From VBDM01 sp049802235 (lineage in GTDB: Bacteria; Pseudomonadota; Gammaproteobacteria; Burkholderiales; SG8-39): DNA of 53,869 bases. The stretch is from contig JBARMB010000021.1 of assembly GCA_049802235.1 (NCBI GenBank), positions 1-53,869 on the forward strand, read 5' to 3'. The position numbers were made by a program, and so were the translations under genes. Below are positions 40,268 through 49,878 of the stretch, one piece after another. The notes below the pieces were generated by a model. That model did not search any database and was not told the origin of the DNA. It saw only the letters and a list, made by a program, of their open reading frames with translations. Within the stretch, counting starts at the first letter, position 1. Each line of letters opens with the position of its first letter.

Positions 40268-41578
40268 TTGGGGGGCCGTCCGGTTCGCAGCCGCAGCCTT
40301 GGCGTCAGGCGCCGACGTGCCGTCGTCCGCAAGATATTGCGCGATAAGTTCCGTCAGACCGACGACCTCGACCTTCATCTTGTAGTGCTCGATGCCGTCC
40401 TCCAGCGTCGTACGGCAGTTGGCGCAGGCGGTGACGACCGTCCCGACCCCCAATTCGTCGATTTGATCTTTCTTGCGCTTGAACGCTTTGAGGCGGAGTT
40501 CCTCGGCCCGGTCGTTGGCCGAGATGCCTCCGCCGCCGCCACAGCACCAGTTCATCGTGCCGTGATCGCTCATCTCGCGGAAATCGCCGGCGATCATGTC
40601 GAGCAGCCTGCGCGGCTGATCCACGACGCCCCCGCGCCTGACGAGCTGGCACGGGTCATGAAAGGTCAGCGGTTCCGACTTGCGGCCCCGGGTGCGTAAT
40701 CTGCCCTGCCCGTGCAACTCGTCGAGCACTTCCATGACGTGCTGCACCTTGAAGGCAAACGCCCGGCCCATGAGATTCGGTCCTTCCCAGCGCAGCGCGG
40801 TGAACGCATGGCCGCATTCCGGGCTGACCACCGTCTTCACCTTGAGTCTCTCGGCCGCCTCGACGACGCGGGAAACGATCCGCCGGGCGATTGCGCTGTC
40901 GCCGATTTGTACGCCGCTGTTGGTGGCCTCGAAAGCGTCCGAAGATATCGTCCAGCTCACCCCCGCTTGTTTGAAGATGCGGGCGAGCCCGCCGAGGTAC
41001 TCGGGATAGTTGATCACCTCCATGGAGGAGAGGATCACCATGTACTCCACCCCTTCCTGATTCACGGGGACAGGGATGCCGGTATCCGCCTCGACGTGCC
41101 CGATCTGGGCCTGGACCGCAGGCCACTTGACGCCCATGGGGCTTCCCGTCTCCACCGCGCGCCGGGTGGCCTCGACCAGGCCCGGCGGCGCGTGGCCGGC
41201 CGCGGACATGCCTTCCCGCACCCTTCGCACCATGTAGGCGATGTCGTTGCCTACCGGGCAGACCATCGAGCAGCGACCGCACAGCGAGCAGCTGTCGTAA
41301 ATCAGTTCGCTCCATTCGGCGAGCATCGCGTCGGTGACGGGCGCCGCGAGACCCGCGAGCCTGGCAAGCTTGCCCAGAAGCGTGTGCTCCTGCCGCCAAA
41401 CCCGCCTGAGCGGCTCCAGCTTGTGGATGGGCGTGTATTTCGGATCGAGCGTCTCGGTGTAGAACATGCAAGCTTCGGCGCACAGGCCGCAGTGCACGCA
41501 ACTCGAGAAGAAACTGGCGACCGGTGCGTCGATCGCCTCGCGCAAGGCTTGATAGCCGCGTTCGATGGGGGTTTTCAC
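40250..41578 (-). CDS. DsrK/HdrD-like (4Fe-4S)-binding protein
   Basis: A 442-residue cytoplasmic Fe-S protein. Two classical 4Fe-4S motifs lie near the N-terminus: CVHCGLCAEAC (about residue 27) and CSLCGRCSMVCP (about 97). The C-terminal part has CCG-type domains: SPECGHAF, FHDPCQL, NWCCGGGGGIS and CANCRTTL. These are the cluster-binding blocks of HdrD and DsrK, which reduce heterodisulfides or related sulfur substrates. The ATG overlaps the upstream gene by 4 bp. The closest match is to DsrK-like proteins that pair with a NarI-like membrane partner. Confidence 0.88.
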   Translation of the reverse strand: MKTPIERGYQALREAIDAPVASFFSSCVHCGLCAEACMFYTETLDPKYTPIHKLEPLRRVWRQEHTLLGKLARLAGLAAPVTDAMLAEWSELIYDSCSLCGRCSMVCPVGNDIAYMVRRVREGMSAAGHAPPGLVEATRRAVETGSPMGVKWPAVQAQIGHVEADTGIPVPVNQEGVEYMVILSSMEVINYPEYLGGLARIFKQAGVSWTISSDAFEATNSGVQIGDSAIARRIVSRVVEAAERLKVKTVVSPECGHAFTALRWEGPNLMGRAFAFKVQHVMEVLDELHGQGRLRTRGRKSEPLTFHDPCQLVRRGGVVDQPRRLLDMIAGDFREMSDHGTMNWCCGGGGGISANDRAEELRLKAFKRKKDQIDELGVGTVVTACANCRTTLEDGIEHYKMKVEVVGLTELIAQYLADDGTSAPDAKAAAANRTAPQSGRIQ

Positions 41579-42240
41579 GACGCGACCCCCTTGCGCGCGG
41601 AGATGTCCCCGTTGTACCAGCGGGCGATAAACAGCGTGAAAGCGTGCGCAAGTTTGGTGAAAGGCAGCGCCACGAGCAGGATTTCCGCGCTCAGCATGTG
41701 CAGCGACAGCAAGGTGGTGGTGTCGAGCAGGAGTCCGTGGTGCGCCATGTAGCCGGTGAGCAGCGGCAGCAACGTCAAGGTCCAGGCGAAATAGTCCTCG
41801 AAGCGGGAAATGAAGCGCTTCACCCGATTCCGCAACCGATCGATCAAGACGATGACGAGCGCGACGATGCTCGCCAACGCCACCGCGTCGATTGCCGGCG
41901 TCGGCAGCCCGGGCCAGCCGATCCCGGTCAGATTATGAACAGTCGCGATGTGGGGTAGCGCCAGCATCACCACGACGAGAAAGCCGACGTGGAAGACGTA
42001 GCCGCCGACGTAGGTGACGGGCGAGCGCCGCAGCATTCCCCGCGGCGGCAACGACCGGGTCCAGAGGGTTCTCAGCCCCGATCCGGGCGTGACCTCTCGC
42101 GGCGCGGCGAAGTCCGGGGTTCGCCCCAACAGAAAAATCTCGAACAGGCGAAGCACGACGCCGAACAGGAACACGGCGCCTGCGATCACGAGACCCGGAC
42201 CGCTCACCCAGACAAGCACGTCATTTGCGCTTGCGCTCAT
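41575..42240 (-). CDS. NarI/DsrM-like heme b membrane subunit
   Basis: A 221-residue protein with about five hydrophobic helices. It shows the NarI-like pattern of pairs of His within helices (VGGYVFHVGF, LLTGYMAHHGLLL, LHMLSAEILL), likely heme b ligands. It would take or give electrons at the quinone pool for the DsrK-like partner, as in DsrMK and in Hme complexes. The start at ATG 42240 is chosen over an open-frame start at 42327, which would begin in charged residues. Overlaps the next gene by 4 bp (ATGA). Confidence 0.85.
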   Translation of the reverse strand: MSASANDVLVWVSGPGLVIAGAVFLFGVVLRLFEIFLLGRTPDFAAPREVTPGSGLRTLWTRSLPPRGMLRRSPVTYVGGYVFHVGFLVVVMLALPHIATVHNLTGIGWPGLPTPAIDAVALASIVALVIVLIDRLRNRVKRFISRFEDYFAWTLTLLPLLTGYMAHHGLLLDTTTLLSLHMLSAEILLVALPFTKLAHAFTLFIARWYNGDISARKGVAS

Positions 42241-42397
42241 GTCCCTGATCGAGTCTCCGAATTGCCGGCGATCATGCCACTTTGGGCAGTCTTCCCGCGT
42301 TCCGGGTACAGAAGCCCGCTGGCGCAACCAGCAACGGCAAATACCATCCGGGAAGCCGCTGGATCATCGCCATGATGATTGCCCTCTCGATGGGTGA

Positions 42398-42676
42398 TTA
42401 CTGCTTCAGGACATACTGGATCGCTGATTTCAATTCGGCGTCGGAGGCCCCCACTTTGGGATGGTTCCTGGCCTCCTTGAGTTTCCCGATCAAACGAGCC
42501 TCGGCGCCCTGGTCGCCCCGGTACCTGGCCGCGATTTCCTTGAACGCCGGCCCGACCGTGCCCGCGTGACAGGCGACGCAGCCCTTCGACTTGACGACGC
42601 TCTCGCCAGATTGCGCCTGCGCCGCGCCCGAGGCGATGACGCAGGCGGCGATGATCGTTGCAATCAGCGGCTTCAT
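42398..42676 (-). CDS. Small monoheme cytochrome c
   Basis: A 92-residue exported cytochrome with a signal peptide cleaved after AQA (about residue 22). One heme motif, CVACH, is present. The region after it contains no Met at all; the usual axial Met of class I c551-like cytochromes is missing, and a His in ARNHPKV is the only likely sixth ligand. It lies between the tetraheme and NarI-like genes and would pass electrons between them in the periplasm. Confidence 0.85.
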   Translation of the reverse strand: MKPLIATIIAACVIASGAAQAQSGESVVKSKGCVACHAGTVGPAFKEIAARYRGDQGAEARLIGKLKEARNHPKVGASDAELKSAIQYVLKQ

Positions 42677-42707
42677 ATCTTCTCTTCGGCTCTGGTGGGC
42701 AAAGTGT

Positions 42708-43316
42708 TCATTTCGCTCCGGCGGCGGCAGCCCGGCCCGGTGCGCGGTGGGCCACTCCCTGGTGGCAGTCGATGCAGATTTTTCCGCCGGACAAGGCGCT
42801 CTTGTGCATGGCGCTCACGTAGCTCTTGTCCTTGTCGGCCATCGATTCGGGATGGTGGCAATTGCGGCATTCCTGCGCGCCGTTGCCGCGCATCCGCGCC
42901 CATTCGCTCTCGGCCATCGCCAGGCGGTGCGCCTCGTATTTCTCCGGCGTGTTGATGACGCCGGTGAGATGACCCAGGACTTCTTTCGCCGCTTTGACCT
43001 TGCGCACCATCTTCGGCACGAACTCGCGCGGCAAATGGCAGTCGGAGCAGCCGGCGACGAATCCCACGCGATTGTTGTGGTGCGCGGACTCAAGCCATTC
43101 CCTGGTGGCGTCGTTGTTGTGGCAACTGCTGCAGAATTCGTTGCTGCTGGTGGCGTGCAAGGAATAGTCGAATCCGGCCAGGGCGACGATGCCGAAGACG
43201 AAGCCGGCCGCGAGCAGCGTGAGGAGCGAGTAGCGTGCGCTCGGCGCGAACAACAACCCGCGCAGACGCGACCAGAAACCCGTCCGCGCATCGGCGCCTG
43301 TCTGCGATTCGGCCAT
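42708..43316 (-). CDS. NapC/NirT-family tetraheme cytochrome c
   Basis: A 202-residue protein with one N-terminal membrane anchor (about residues 30-50, LLTLLAAGFVFGIVALAGF) and four heme motifs: CSSCH, CSDCH, CRNCH and CIDCH. This is the NapC/NirT type of quinol dehydrogenase. The ATG at 43316 is chosen because GAGGAGAG lies five bases upstream; an in-frame TTG precedes it. It is the first gene of the minus-strand operon and the nearest to the FNR box. Confidence 0.9.
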   Translation of the reverse strand: MAESQTGADARTGFWSRLRGLLFAPSARYSLLTLLAAGFVFGIVALAGFDYSLHATSSNEFCSSCHNNDATREWLESAHHNNRVGFVAGCSDCHLPREFVPKMVRKVKAAKEVLGHLTGVINTPEKYEAHRLAMAESEWARMRGNGAQECRNCHHPESMADKDKSYVSAMHKSALSGGKICIDCHQGVAHRAPGRAAAAGAK

Positions 43317-43471
43317 CAACTCTCCTCGGGGCGCGAGCGGAAGCGAGCCTCGACCCTGCTGGAGCGCCTTCGTTGTTCCGCCGGCATTGCACGAGACTGA
43401 AGTTACAAAACTTCGTAACCGCTTCTACTCCAGCTCCGGGTCATTATCATGACAACCCTGCGTCGTGTATA

Positions 43472-43485
43472 TTGATCTAGATCAA
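43472..43485. promoter_or_regulatory. FNR/Anr-type box (perfect palindrome)
   Basis: TTGATCTAGATCAA is an exact match to the TTGAT-N4-ATCAA consensus. It lies 156 bp upstream of the tetraheme gene and about 297 bp upstream of the flavoprotein gene, within a 465-bp divergent spacer that otherwise has no gene. The distance to the tetraheme gene is within the range for a distal leader. Which gene it controls is inferred. Confidence 0.75.
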
Positions 43486-43781
43486 ACCGTGGTTTGTGTG
43501 CCGCGGCAGACGCGACGCCACCCGCGGGCTACGGCCGGCTGGCCGCCATGGCTCACTGCGTCTGTCTGGAGCACAATCACCTGTCCGGCCGGCTCTACAT
43601 CGCGGGTCTCGCTGTCATGATTTCGGCGGGAAGCCGGCGACGAAAATAGCGGAGATCCGGGTTCATTGCCCCAATTGCATCAGAAGCTTGCTAACCCGGC
43701 AATGCCAGCTACAATGAAAACCGGGCCGTCCGCAGGGGCAACGAGCGTTGCCTTTATTGAAAAAACCAAAGGAGAACAAAC

Positions 43782-45131
43782 ATGACCGATTGCATCGATC
43801 GTCGCGACTTTCTGAAAATGAGCAGCGCCGCCGTGGTGGCTGGCGCAACGGTTGTGACCGGCTGCGCCACCGCCGCAGGCGGCGGCACGGAGACGGCCGG
43901 ATCCATAGACTTCAAGGCTGCCTTGCCCAGGGCCACGGGACCTCGTCTGGTGGTGGTCGGCGGCGGGACGTCGGGACTGACCATCGCCAAGTACGCAAAG
44001 AAGGAATACCCGAAGTTCGACGTCGTGCTGGTGGAAAAGCGCGACATGTACTCGTCCTGCTTCTCCAGCAACCTGTGGTACGCCGGACTGATCAACCTGG
44101 AGTTCCTGGCCGATCACAGTTTCCTCGATGCCGCGCGCAACAACCACTACACTTACTTCAATGCCACCGTCACCGGGCTGGACCGCGCCGGGCGCAAGCT
44201 CGTCACCAGCGAGGGCGAGATCGACTACGATTTCCTCGTCCTGGCGCCGGGCATCGCCTACGACTACGCTCGCATCGGCGTCAGCGACGCGGAGGCCATC
44301 ACGACCCTGCGAACCACCTATCCCGCCGGTTTCATTTCCCCTACCGAGCATGTCACGATCCGGCGCAAGGTGCAGGAGTTCGAAGGCGGCGTTTTCGTGC
44401 AGTGCGTGCCCTCGGGCAACTACCGCTGCCTGCCGGCGCCCTACGAGCGCGCCTGCATGATCGCCTCCCACTTCAAGAAGAACAAGATCAAAGGCAAGGT
44501 GCTGGTGCTCGATGCCAATCCGGACATCACCATCAAGAAGGACGGTTTCCACGCCGCCTTCAATGAACTGTACAAAGGCATCATCGAATACAAGTCCGGC
44601 AGCGCCATTACCGGCGTCGATCTGGAGAAGAAGCTTCTCAAGACCGAGTTCGACAATTACAACTTCGACGACGCGGCGATCTATCCCGGTGTGCGCGCCT
44701 CGACCCTTATCGAGCATATGGGCCTGGCGGACCTGAAGAGCCCGCAGAAGGAAGCCAACATCGACGTGCTGAAATACAACGTGGTCGGCGACGAACGCGT
44801 CTACGTGTCAGGCGACTCCCGTCCACATCCCTATTCCAAGAGCGCCAACACCTCCAACACCGAGGGCAAGTACGTGGCCAAGGTGCTGGCGGCGCGCGCC
44901 CAGGGCAAGGACATCGGCTGGTACAGCCCGCGCACGGTTTGCTATTCGATGGTGAATGCCAGCCCGATGGAAGGCATCAGCGTGGATGCCGGCTACGTCC
45001 TGAACGCCGCCGGAAATGCCATCGCCGGCTTCTCCCCGGACACCAAGTTGTTCGAGACGCGCGACGCCGCCAAAGGCAGGAGCACGCTCGAGTGGGCGCG
45101 GGGCCTGTATCGGGACATGTTCGAGGCGTGA
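43782..45131 (+). CDS. Flavocytochrome c sulfide dehydrogenase-like flavoprotein (Tat-exported)
   Basis: A 449-residue FAD protein. The N-terminal Tat signal CIDRRDFLKMSSAAVV is followed by a hydrophobic stretch and a Cys (GCATAAGG) that could be a lipobox. The Rossmann motif is VVVGGGTSGLTIA. The two redox-active Cys of the FCSD family are present: C216 in YRCLPAPYER and C387 in RTVCYSM. FCSD flavoproteins oxidise sulfide in the periplasm and pass electrons to a cytochrome c subunit; no such subunit gene follows. GGAGAAC precedes the ATG. The Rieske gene starts 49 bp later. Confidence 0.88.
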   Translation: MTDCIDRRDFLKMSSAAVVAGATVVTGCATAAGGGTETAGSIDFKAALPRATGPRLVVVGGGTSGLTIAKYAKKEYPKFDVVLVEKRDMYSSCFSSNLWYAGLINLEFLADHSFLDAARNNHYTYFNATVTGLDRAGRKLVTSEGEIDYDFLVLAPGIAYDYARIGVSDAEAITTLRTTYPAGFISPTEHVTIRRKVQEFEGGVFVQCVPSGNYRCLPAPYERACMIASHFKKNKIKGKVLVLDANPDITIKKDGFHAAFNELYKGIIEYKSGSAITGVDLEKKLLKTEFDNYNFDDAAIYPGVRASTLIEHMGLADLKSPQKEANIDVLKYNVVGDERVYVSGDSRPHPYSKSANTSNTEGKYVAKVLAARAQGKDIGWYSPRTVCYSMVNASPMEGISVDAGYVLNAAGNAIAGFSPDTKLFETRDAAKGRSTLEWARGLYRDMFEA

Positions 45132-45180
45132 CCAACCGGCCGGCCGCCGCTTCGCGCGGCGGCCACCTCCGGAGGAATTC

Positions 45181-45879
45181 ATGGACAGACGAAAGTTTGT
45201 CAAACTTTGCGCCGGCAGCGCCGCTTGGCTTGCCGCCGGCATGCGCGACGCACGCGCCGGCAGTTACACCGGTTTCCCCAAGGTCCGCCTGACAGACGCC
45301 CATGGCGCGCCTTTCAAAACGTCGGCCATGGCGAACGACGAGGCGTATGTGTTCCACTTTCCCTTCCGCAGTCTCCCGTGTTTTCTCATCAACCTGGGCA
45401 AGCCGGCATCCGGCCCGCAGGAAATGACGTCGGAATCGGGCAGCTACACCTGGCCCGGAGGAGTCGGCAAGGACAAGAGTCTCGTTGCCTACGTGGCGGT
45501 GTGCACCCATCAGCTCGCTTACTCGGCTAGGCCGGAGAGCGAGATCCACTATGCCGCGAGCAACAGCGCGGTCGCCGGCAAGCCGGGCATGATCGTCTGC
45601 TGCGCTCACAACAGCGTCTTCGACCCGGCGACGGGCGCGCAGCGGCTGAGCGGCGAGGCGCGCGATCCACTGCTGTCCGTCAGGCTGGAATACGATCCGG
45701 CGGACGACGCTCTTTACGCCAGCGGCTTGGCCGGCACCCAACTTGTCGAGCGCTTTTTCAACACCTACAAACGCGAGCTCATCTCGGAGTACGGTCCCGG
45801 AGTCTACAAGGAGCCGGTGGGAGATACCGCAGCTGCCGTTCCTCTCAGCAAATACGCCACCTCGGTAGGCAACTGCTGA
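45181..45879 (+). CDS. Tat-exported Rieske-type [2Fe-2S] protein
   Basis: A 232-residue protein with a Tat signal (MDRRKFVKLCAGSAAWLAAG). The Rieske ligand motifs are C108-T-H110 and C140-C-A-H143, in VAVCTHQLAY and VCCAHNSVFDP. This arrangement is that of Rieske proteins lacking the disulfide bridge of the bc1 type; the second-motif Cys pair is adjacent. GGAGGAATTC precedes the ATG. Its placement suggests that it accepts electrons from the flavoprotein; inference. Confidence 0.85.
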   Translation: MDRRKFVKLCAGSAAWLAAGMRDARAGSYTGFPKVRLTDAHGAPFKTSAMANDEAYVFHFPFRSLPCFLINLGKPASGPQEMTSESGSYTWPGGVGKDKSLVAYVAVCTHQLAYSARPESEIHYAASNSAVAGKPGMIVCCAHNSVFDPATGAQRLSGEARDPLLSVRLEYDPADDALYASGLAGTQLVERFFNTYKRELISEYGPGVYKEPVGDTAAAVPLSKYATSVGNC

Positions 45880-45969
45880 TTCGCTTGTGGGACCCGCTAC
45901 CCCGACTCCAGGCGGCAGGGTTTTTTCGGGTTGTTGGCTTAGTGATGGGATGACCGACCTGACGGTTGG

Positions 45970-46737
<768 letters not shown>

Positions 46738-46834
46738 GAGAGATCCCCTGCGCTTGTGAGTTCCGGCTATTTTAAGGCAGATTCTTCGCGGAGTTTACCC
46801 TCGAGCGAAGCGAAGGGCCCGGAATGACAGCGGA

Positions 46835-47995
46835 TCAGATTTTCTTCGCGGTTTTCTTCGCGTCCTTCTTTTTCTCCGGCAGCAGTTGGGCGCGCTCGCG
46901 CAGCAGCGGTTCGATGCCGCTCTTCGCCACCAGATAGGTCCAGCGGCCGAGCTGCTTCTCGCGCCCGAGCTGTTCCTCGAGCTTCTTGCGGCGCTCATCG
47001 AACTCCTTGTCCTTGTTCGCCTTGTCCCCGGCCTTCTCGCCTTTCTCCGGCGTGCGCGCCTTCAGCGGCTCGCCCGCGGCCGCGATGCCGACGTAGTAGT
47101 TGTCGCCCGCCTTGTTGCCGATGCGCAGCGTGTAGGCGAGGCCGTCGAAAGTGTCCGCCTTGATGGCGACGGCGCGCTCGAGCCCGGTGTCGGCTTTCGC
47201 CGGGTCGGCGACGACGTCGACGAGATTCACCCAGCCAAGCGAACTCGCGAGATCGGTCGCCTTTTGCAGATCCGGTTTCTCCTTCGAGCCGGCGAACTTC
47301 CAGTCGGCGCTGTCGTTGTCGCGCGTCACCCTCCAGCGCTGCCTGCCGTCGCCGCCGATCGACGCGATCGATTTCACGCGCTCGGCCCGGATCAGGTCCT
47401 TGATGAGCCACTCATCCGGCTTCGCCTCGACCTGCGCGAACGGCTCGGAGACGACCAGCATCGTCCTGGCGTCGTTCGCGGCGACGAGATAGCGGCCGGT
47501 CGCTTCCCCCGCGTCACCTCCGGGCGAGGCGGCCTCCGCGTTCTTCATCACTTTCCTGCCGAGCAGCAGGCGCGCGAGCGTCGCGCCTTTGGCGTCCTTC
47601 AGCTCGAGCAGCGTTCCCGCCCCCGGCGTCGTCCCGTCCTTCGGCTCGACGAGCTGCAGGCGCGTGCGCTGGCTCTCCGGCAGGCTCTCGTCCTGCACGA
47701 TCTTCAGCTCCGCCAGCTTCAGCAGAAGCTCGCCGATGCGGCCGGTGTCGGCGGCAAAGCCGGCGCGCTCGCGCACCGTCCAGCCGCCTTCGCCCTTCGC
47801 CAGGTGCAGCTCGCCCGAGGCGTCCCTGATCGCGATTTCGGCGACGTCGCTGATTCTCAGGCCGGGGACCAGCCTCTGGCCGATGCGCGAGTCGGCGCTC
47901 TTCCAGGCGGAGCGGTCGGAGACGAGGACGCCGGCGCCCGCCGCCGCCAGCACGACGAGCACTGCGAGAAGAATCAGAAATTGCTTGCGGTTCAT
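46835..47995 (-). CDS. DUF4340 domain-containing protein
   Basis: A 386-residue protein with one N-terminal membrane helix (FLILLAVLVVLAAAGAGVLV) and a large extracytoplasmic part. The segments GLRISDVAEIAIRDASGELHL and TYLVAKSGIEPLL fit DUF4340 proteins, which accompany GldG-type ABC genes. A Lys-rich tail ends it. It overlaps the GldG-like gene by 4 bp. Confidence 0.85.
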   Translation of the reverse strand: MNRKQFLILLAVLVVLAAAGAGVLVSDRSAWKSADSRIGQRLVPGLRISDVAEIAIRDASGELHLAKGEGGWTVRERAGFAADTGRIGELLLKLAELKIVQDESLPESQRTRLQLVEPKDGTTPGAGTLLELKDAKGATLARLLLGRKVMKNAEAASPGGDAGEATGRYLVAANDARTMLVVSEPFAQVEAKPDEWLIKDLIRAERVKSIASIGGDGRQRWRVTRDNDSADWKFAGSKEKPDLQKATDLASSLGWVNLVDVVADPAKADTGLERAVAIKADTFDGLAYTLRIGNKAGDNYYVGIAAAGEPLKARTPEKGEKAGDKANKDKEFDERRKKLEEQLGREKQLGRWTYLVAKSGIEPLLRERAQLLPEKKKDAKKTAKKI

Positions 47996-49869
47996 ATTGC
48001 CGGCGTCCTTCTGCGGCGCAGGATCGCGAGTGCGATGCCGGCGACGGCGATGAGCACCGGCATCAGCGCGATGTTCAGCACCTTGGTCCAGAATTGCAGC
48101 GCTTCGCTGTCGGCGCGCAGCTCGCGGCGCACCTCCTTCAGCTCGAGGCGCGTCTCTGCGGCCTTTTTGCGGAAGTTCTCCATCTCCGTCTGCTGCTCGG
48201 GCGACAGGATCGCGCCCTGCCCCGGCGCTTTGCCCTTCTGCAGCGCGCCGAGTTTCTCCTGCGTCTGGTTGAGGCTGTCCTCGAGTGCCTTGATCTTGCC
48301 GAGATAGGCCTGCTGCGCCCTCGCCTCCATGTCGCGGATCACGGTGAACGGCCGCGCGGCGCTGGCACGGCTGCGCAGCCTGATCAGCGCCGGGTCGCCG
48401 GCGAACTGGTCAACGAGAGCCGCGGCGAAAGCCAGATTGCCGTTGCTCGGAACGACGATCCTCTGCCCGAAGAGCTGCTGCACCTGCACCGCGGCGTTGT
48501 CGTTGATGAAGTCGCTGTCCCCGACCAGCACCACCGCGTTGTCCGCCGCCGATTCCCTGAGCTGCGCCGGCGCGGGCGTTGCGTCCTGTGATTTGGCCTG
48601 TGCCTTGGCGCCGGATTTCGCGTCCTTGTCGCCCTTGTCCTTCTCTTTGGGCATGCCGTCGGGAAACGCCGTTTTGAATTTGCCCGTCAGCCGGATGGCA
48701 AGCGGATACTCCGTGCCCGAAGGTTTGAAGTCCCTGACCGCCGCCTCGCCCTGCGCCATCGCCAGGGACGCATCGACCAGTTGCGAGTAGGTCGAAGTCC
48801 TGATGAGCACCGTCTGCGCCAATCCTTGCGCGGGCGTGCCGGTGAACGCGCCGGCGAACGGCAGCAGCATCGAGCCGAGCCGCGCGGTGCTGATGTCGTC
48901 GGGATCGAAAGCGTTGTCGTTCAGCGACAGCAGCGTCGGCAGCGTGCGCGCGCCGCCGCCGGTCAGGTAGTGCATGTCCGTGACCACCTTGCCGCTGTCG
49001 AAGCCAATGCCCCAGGCCTTGAGCAGCTTGTCGAGCGTCGATGGCGCGCCGCCGCCCATCGGGTCGAAATAGGCGCTCGGGTCGAGGAAGGCGATGAGCT
49101 TGCCGCCGCGCAGCACGAACTGGTCGAGCGCGTACTGCGCCCGATCGCCGATGCCGCGCGGATGGATCACCAGCAGCACCTTGATGTCGTCGTCGATCTT
49201 CGCGGCATCGAGACTGACGCGCTTGACGGTGTAGTCGCGCTTCAGCTCGTTCACGAACACCTGCGGCTCCGCTCCCTGCATGCCCATCATCGGGTTGGAC
49301 GGCATGCCGAACAGCGGCAGCGGGCTCATGATCCCCACCACCGGCATCGACGTCTCGCTGGCGCGGACGATGGCGCGCGTCAGGTCGTACTCGAGCAGCC
49401 GCTCGCGGTCCGGTGCGAGCACCGGCAGCGCCAGCTTGCGGTCGGCGTAGCTGACCGACAGGCCGAGATAGAACTTGTCGCCCGAGGGCATGACCTGCGC
49501 TTCGACGCCCTCCAGCGTCGCCGAATCCTCGGCGTCGGAGTCCGGCTGCGGATCGAGCTTCTCGACGACGACGTTGCCGCGCGCCGCCTGCCTGAATTCG
49601 GCGAGCAAATCCTCGACGCGCCGGCCGTAGGCCTTGAGCGCCAGCGGCACGTTGTTGTCGCCCTGGGTGAAGTACAGCCGGATCTTCACCGGCGCCGGGA
49701 GCTTCTCCAGCACCGCGCGCGTGCCTTCGGAGAGCGTGTAGAGCTTGCCCTCGGTGAGGTCGATCGTGCCCTTCACCGCGCCGAGAACGAAATTGAGCAG
49801 CACCAGGATGACGAATGCGGCGATCAGGCCGCCGGCGGAGTAAAGCAGGTTTTCGTATTTTTTCTGCAT
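47992..49869 (-). CDS. GldG-like ABC transporter auxiliary protein
   Basis: A 625-residue protein with N- and C-terminal membrane helices (IAAFVILVLLNFVLGAV; VLNIALMPVLIAVAGIALAIL). The middle is a periplasmic domain of the Gldg/ABC-type uncharacterised transport family (DUF4350-like): LTEGKLYTLSEGTRAVLEKL, DQFVLRGGKLIAFLDPSAY and VLVGDSDFINDNA. A coiled coil precedes the last helix. Such proteins have been studied in Bacteroidetes gliding, but in proteobacteria they form an export system of unknown cargo. Confidence 0.88.
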   Translation of the reverse strand: MQKKYENLLYSAGGLIAAFVILVLLNFVLGAVKGTIDLTEGKLYTLSEGTRAVLEKLPAPVKIRLYFTQGDNNVPLALKAYGRRVEDLLAEFRQAARGNVVVEKLDPQPDSDAEDSATLEGVEAQVMPSGDKFYLGLSVSYADRKLALPVLAPDRERLLEYDLTRAIVRASETSMPVVGIMSPLPLFGMPSNPMMGMQGAEPQVFVNELKRDYTVKRVSLDAAKIDDDIKVLLVIHPRGIGDRAQYALDQFVLRGGKLIAFLDPSAYFDPMGGGAPSTLDKLLKAWGIGFDSGKVVTDMHYLTGGGARTLPTLLSLNDNAFDPDDISTARLGSMLLPFAGAFTGTPAQGLAQTVLIRTSTYSQLVDASLAMAQGEAAVRDFKPSGTEYPLAIRLTGKFKTAFPDGMPKEKDKGDKDAKSGAKAQAKSQDATPAPAQLRESAADNAVVLVGDSDFINDNAAVQVQQLFGQRIVVPSNGNLAFAAALVDQFAGDPALIRLRSRASAARPFTVIRDMEARAQQAYLGKIKALEDSLNQTQEKLGALQKGKAPGQGAILSPEQQTEMENFRKKAAETRLELKEVRRELRADSEALQFWTKVLNIALMPVLIAVAGIALAILRRRRTPAI

Positions 49870-49878
49870 GGCCCGTTC

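Noticed and set aside
45880..45960. Terminator after the Rieske gene (T6 run at about 45920)
   Set aside because: The T run lacks a matching stem of good length directly before it, so the call was not supported.
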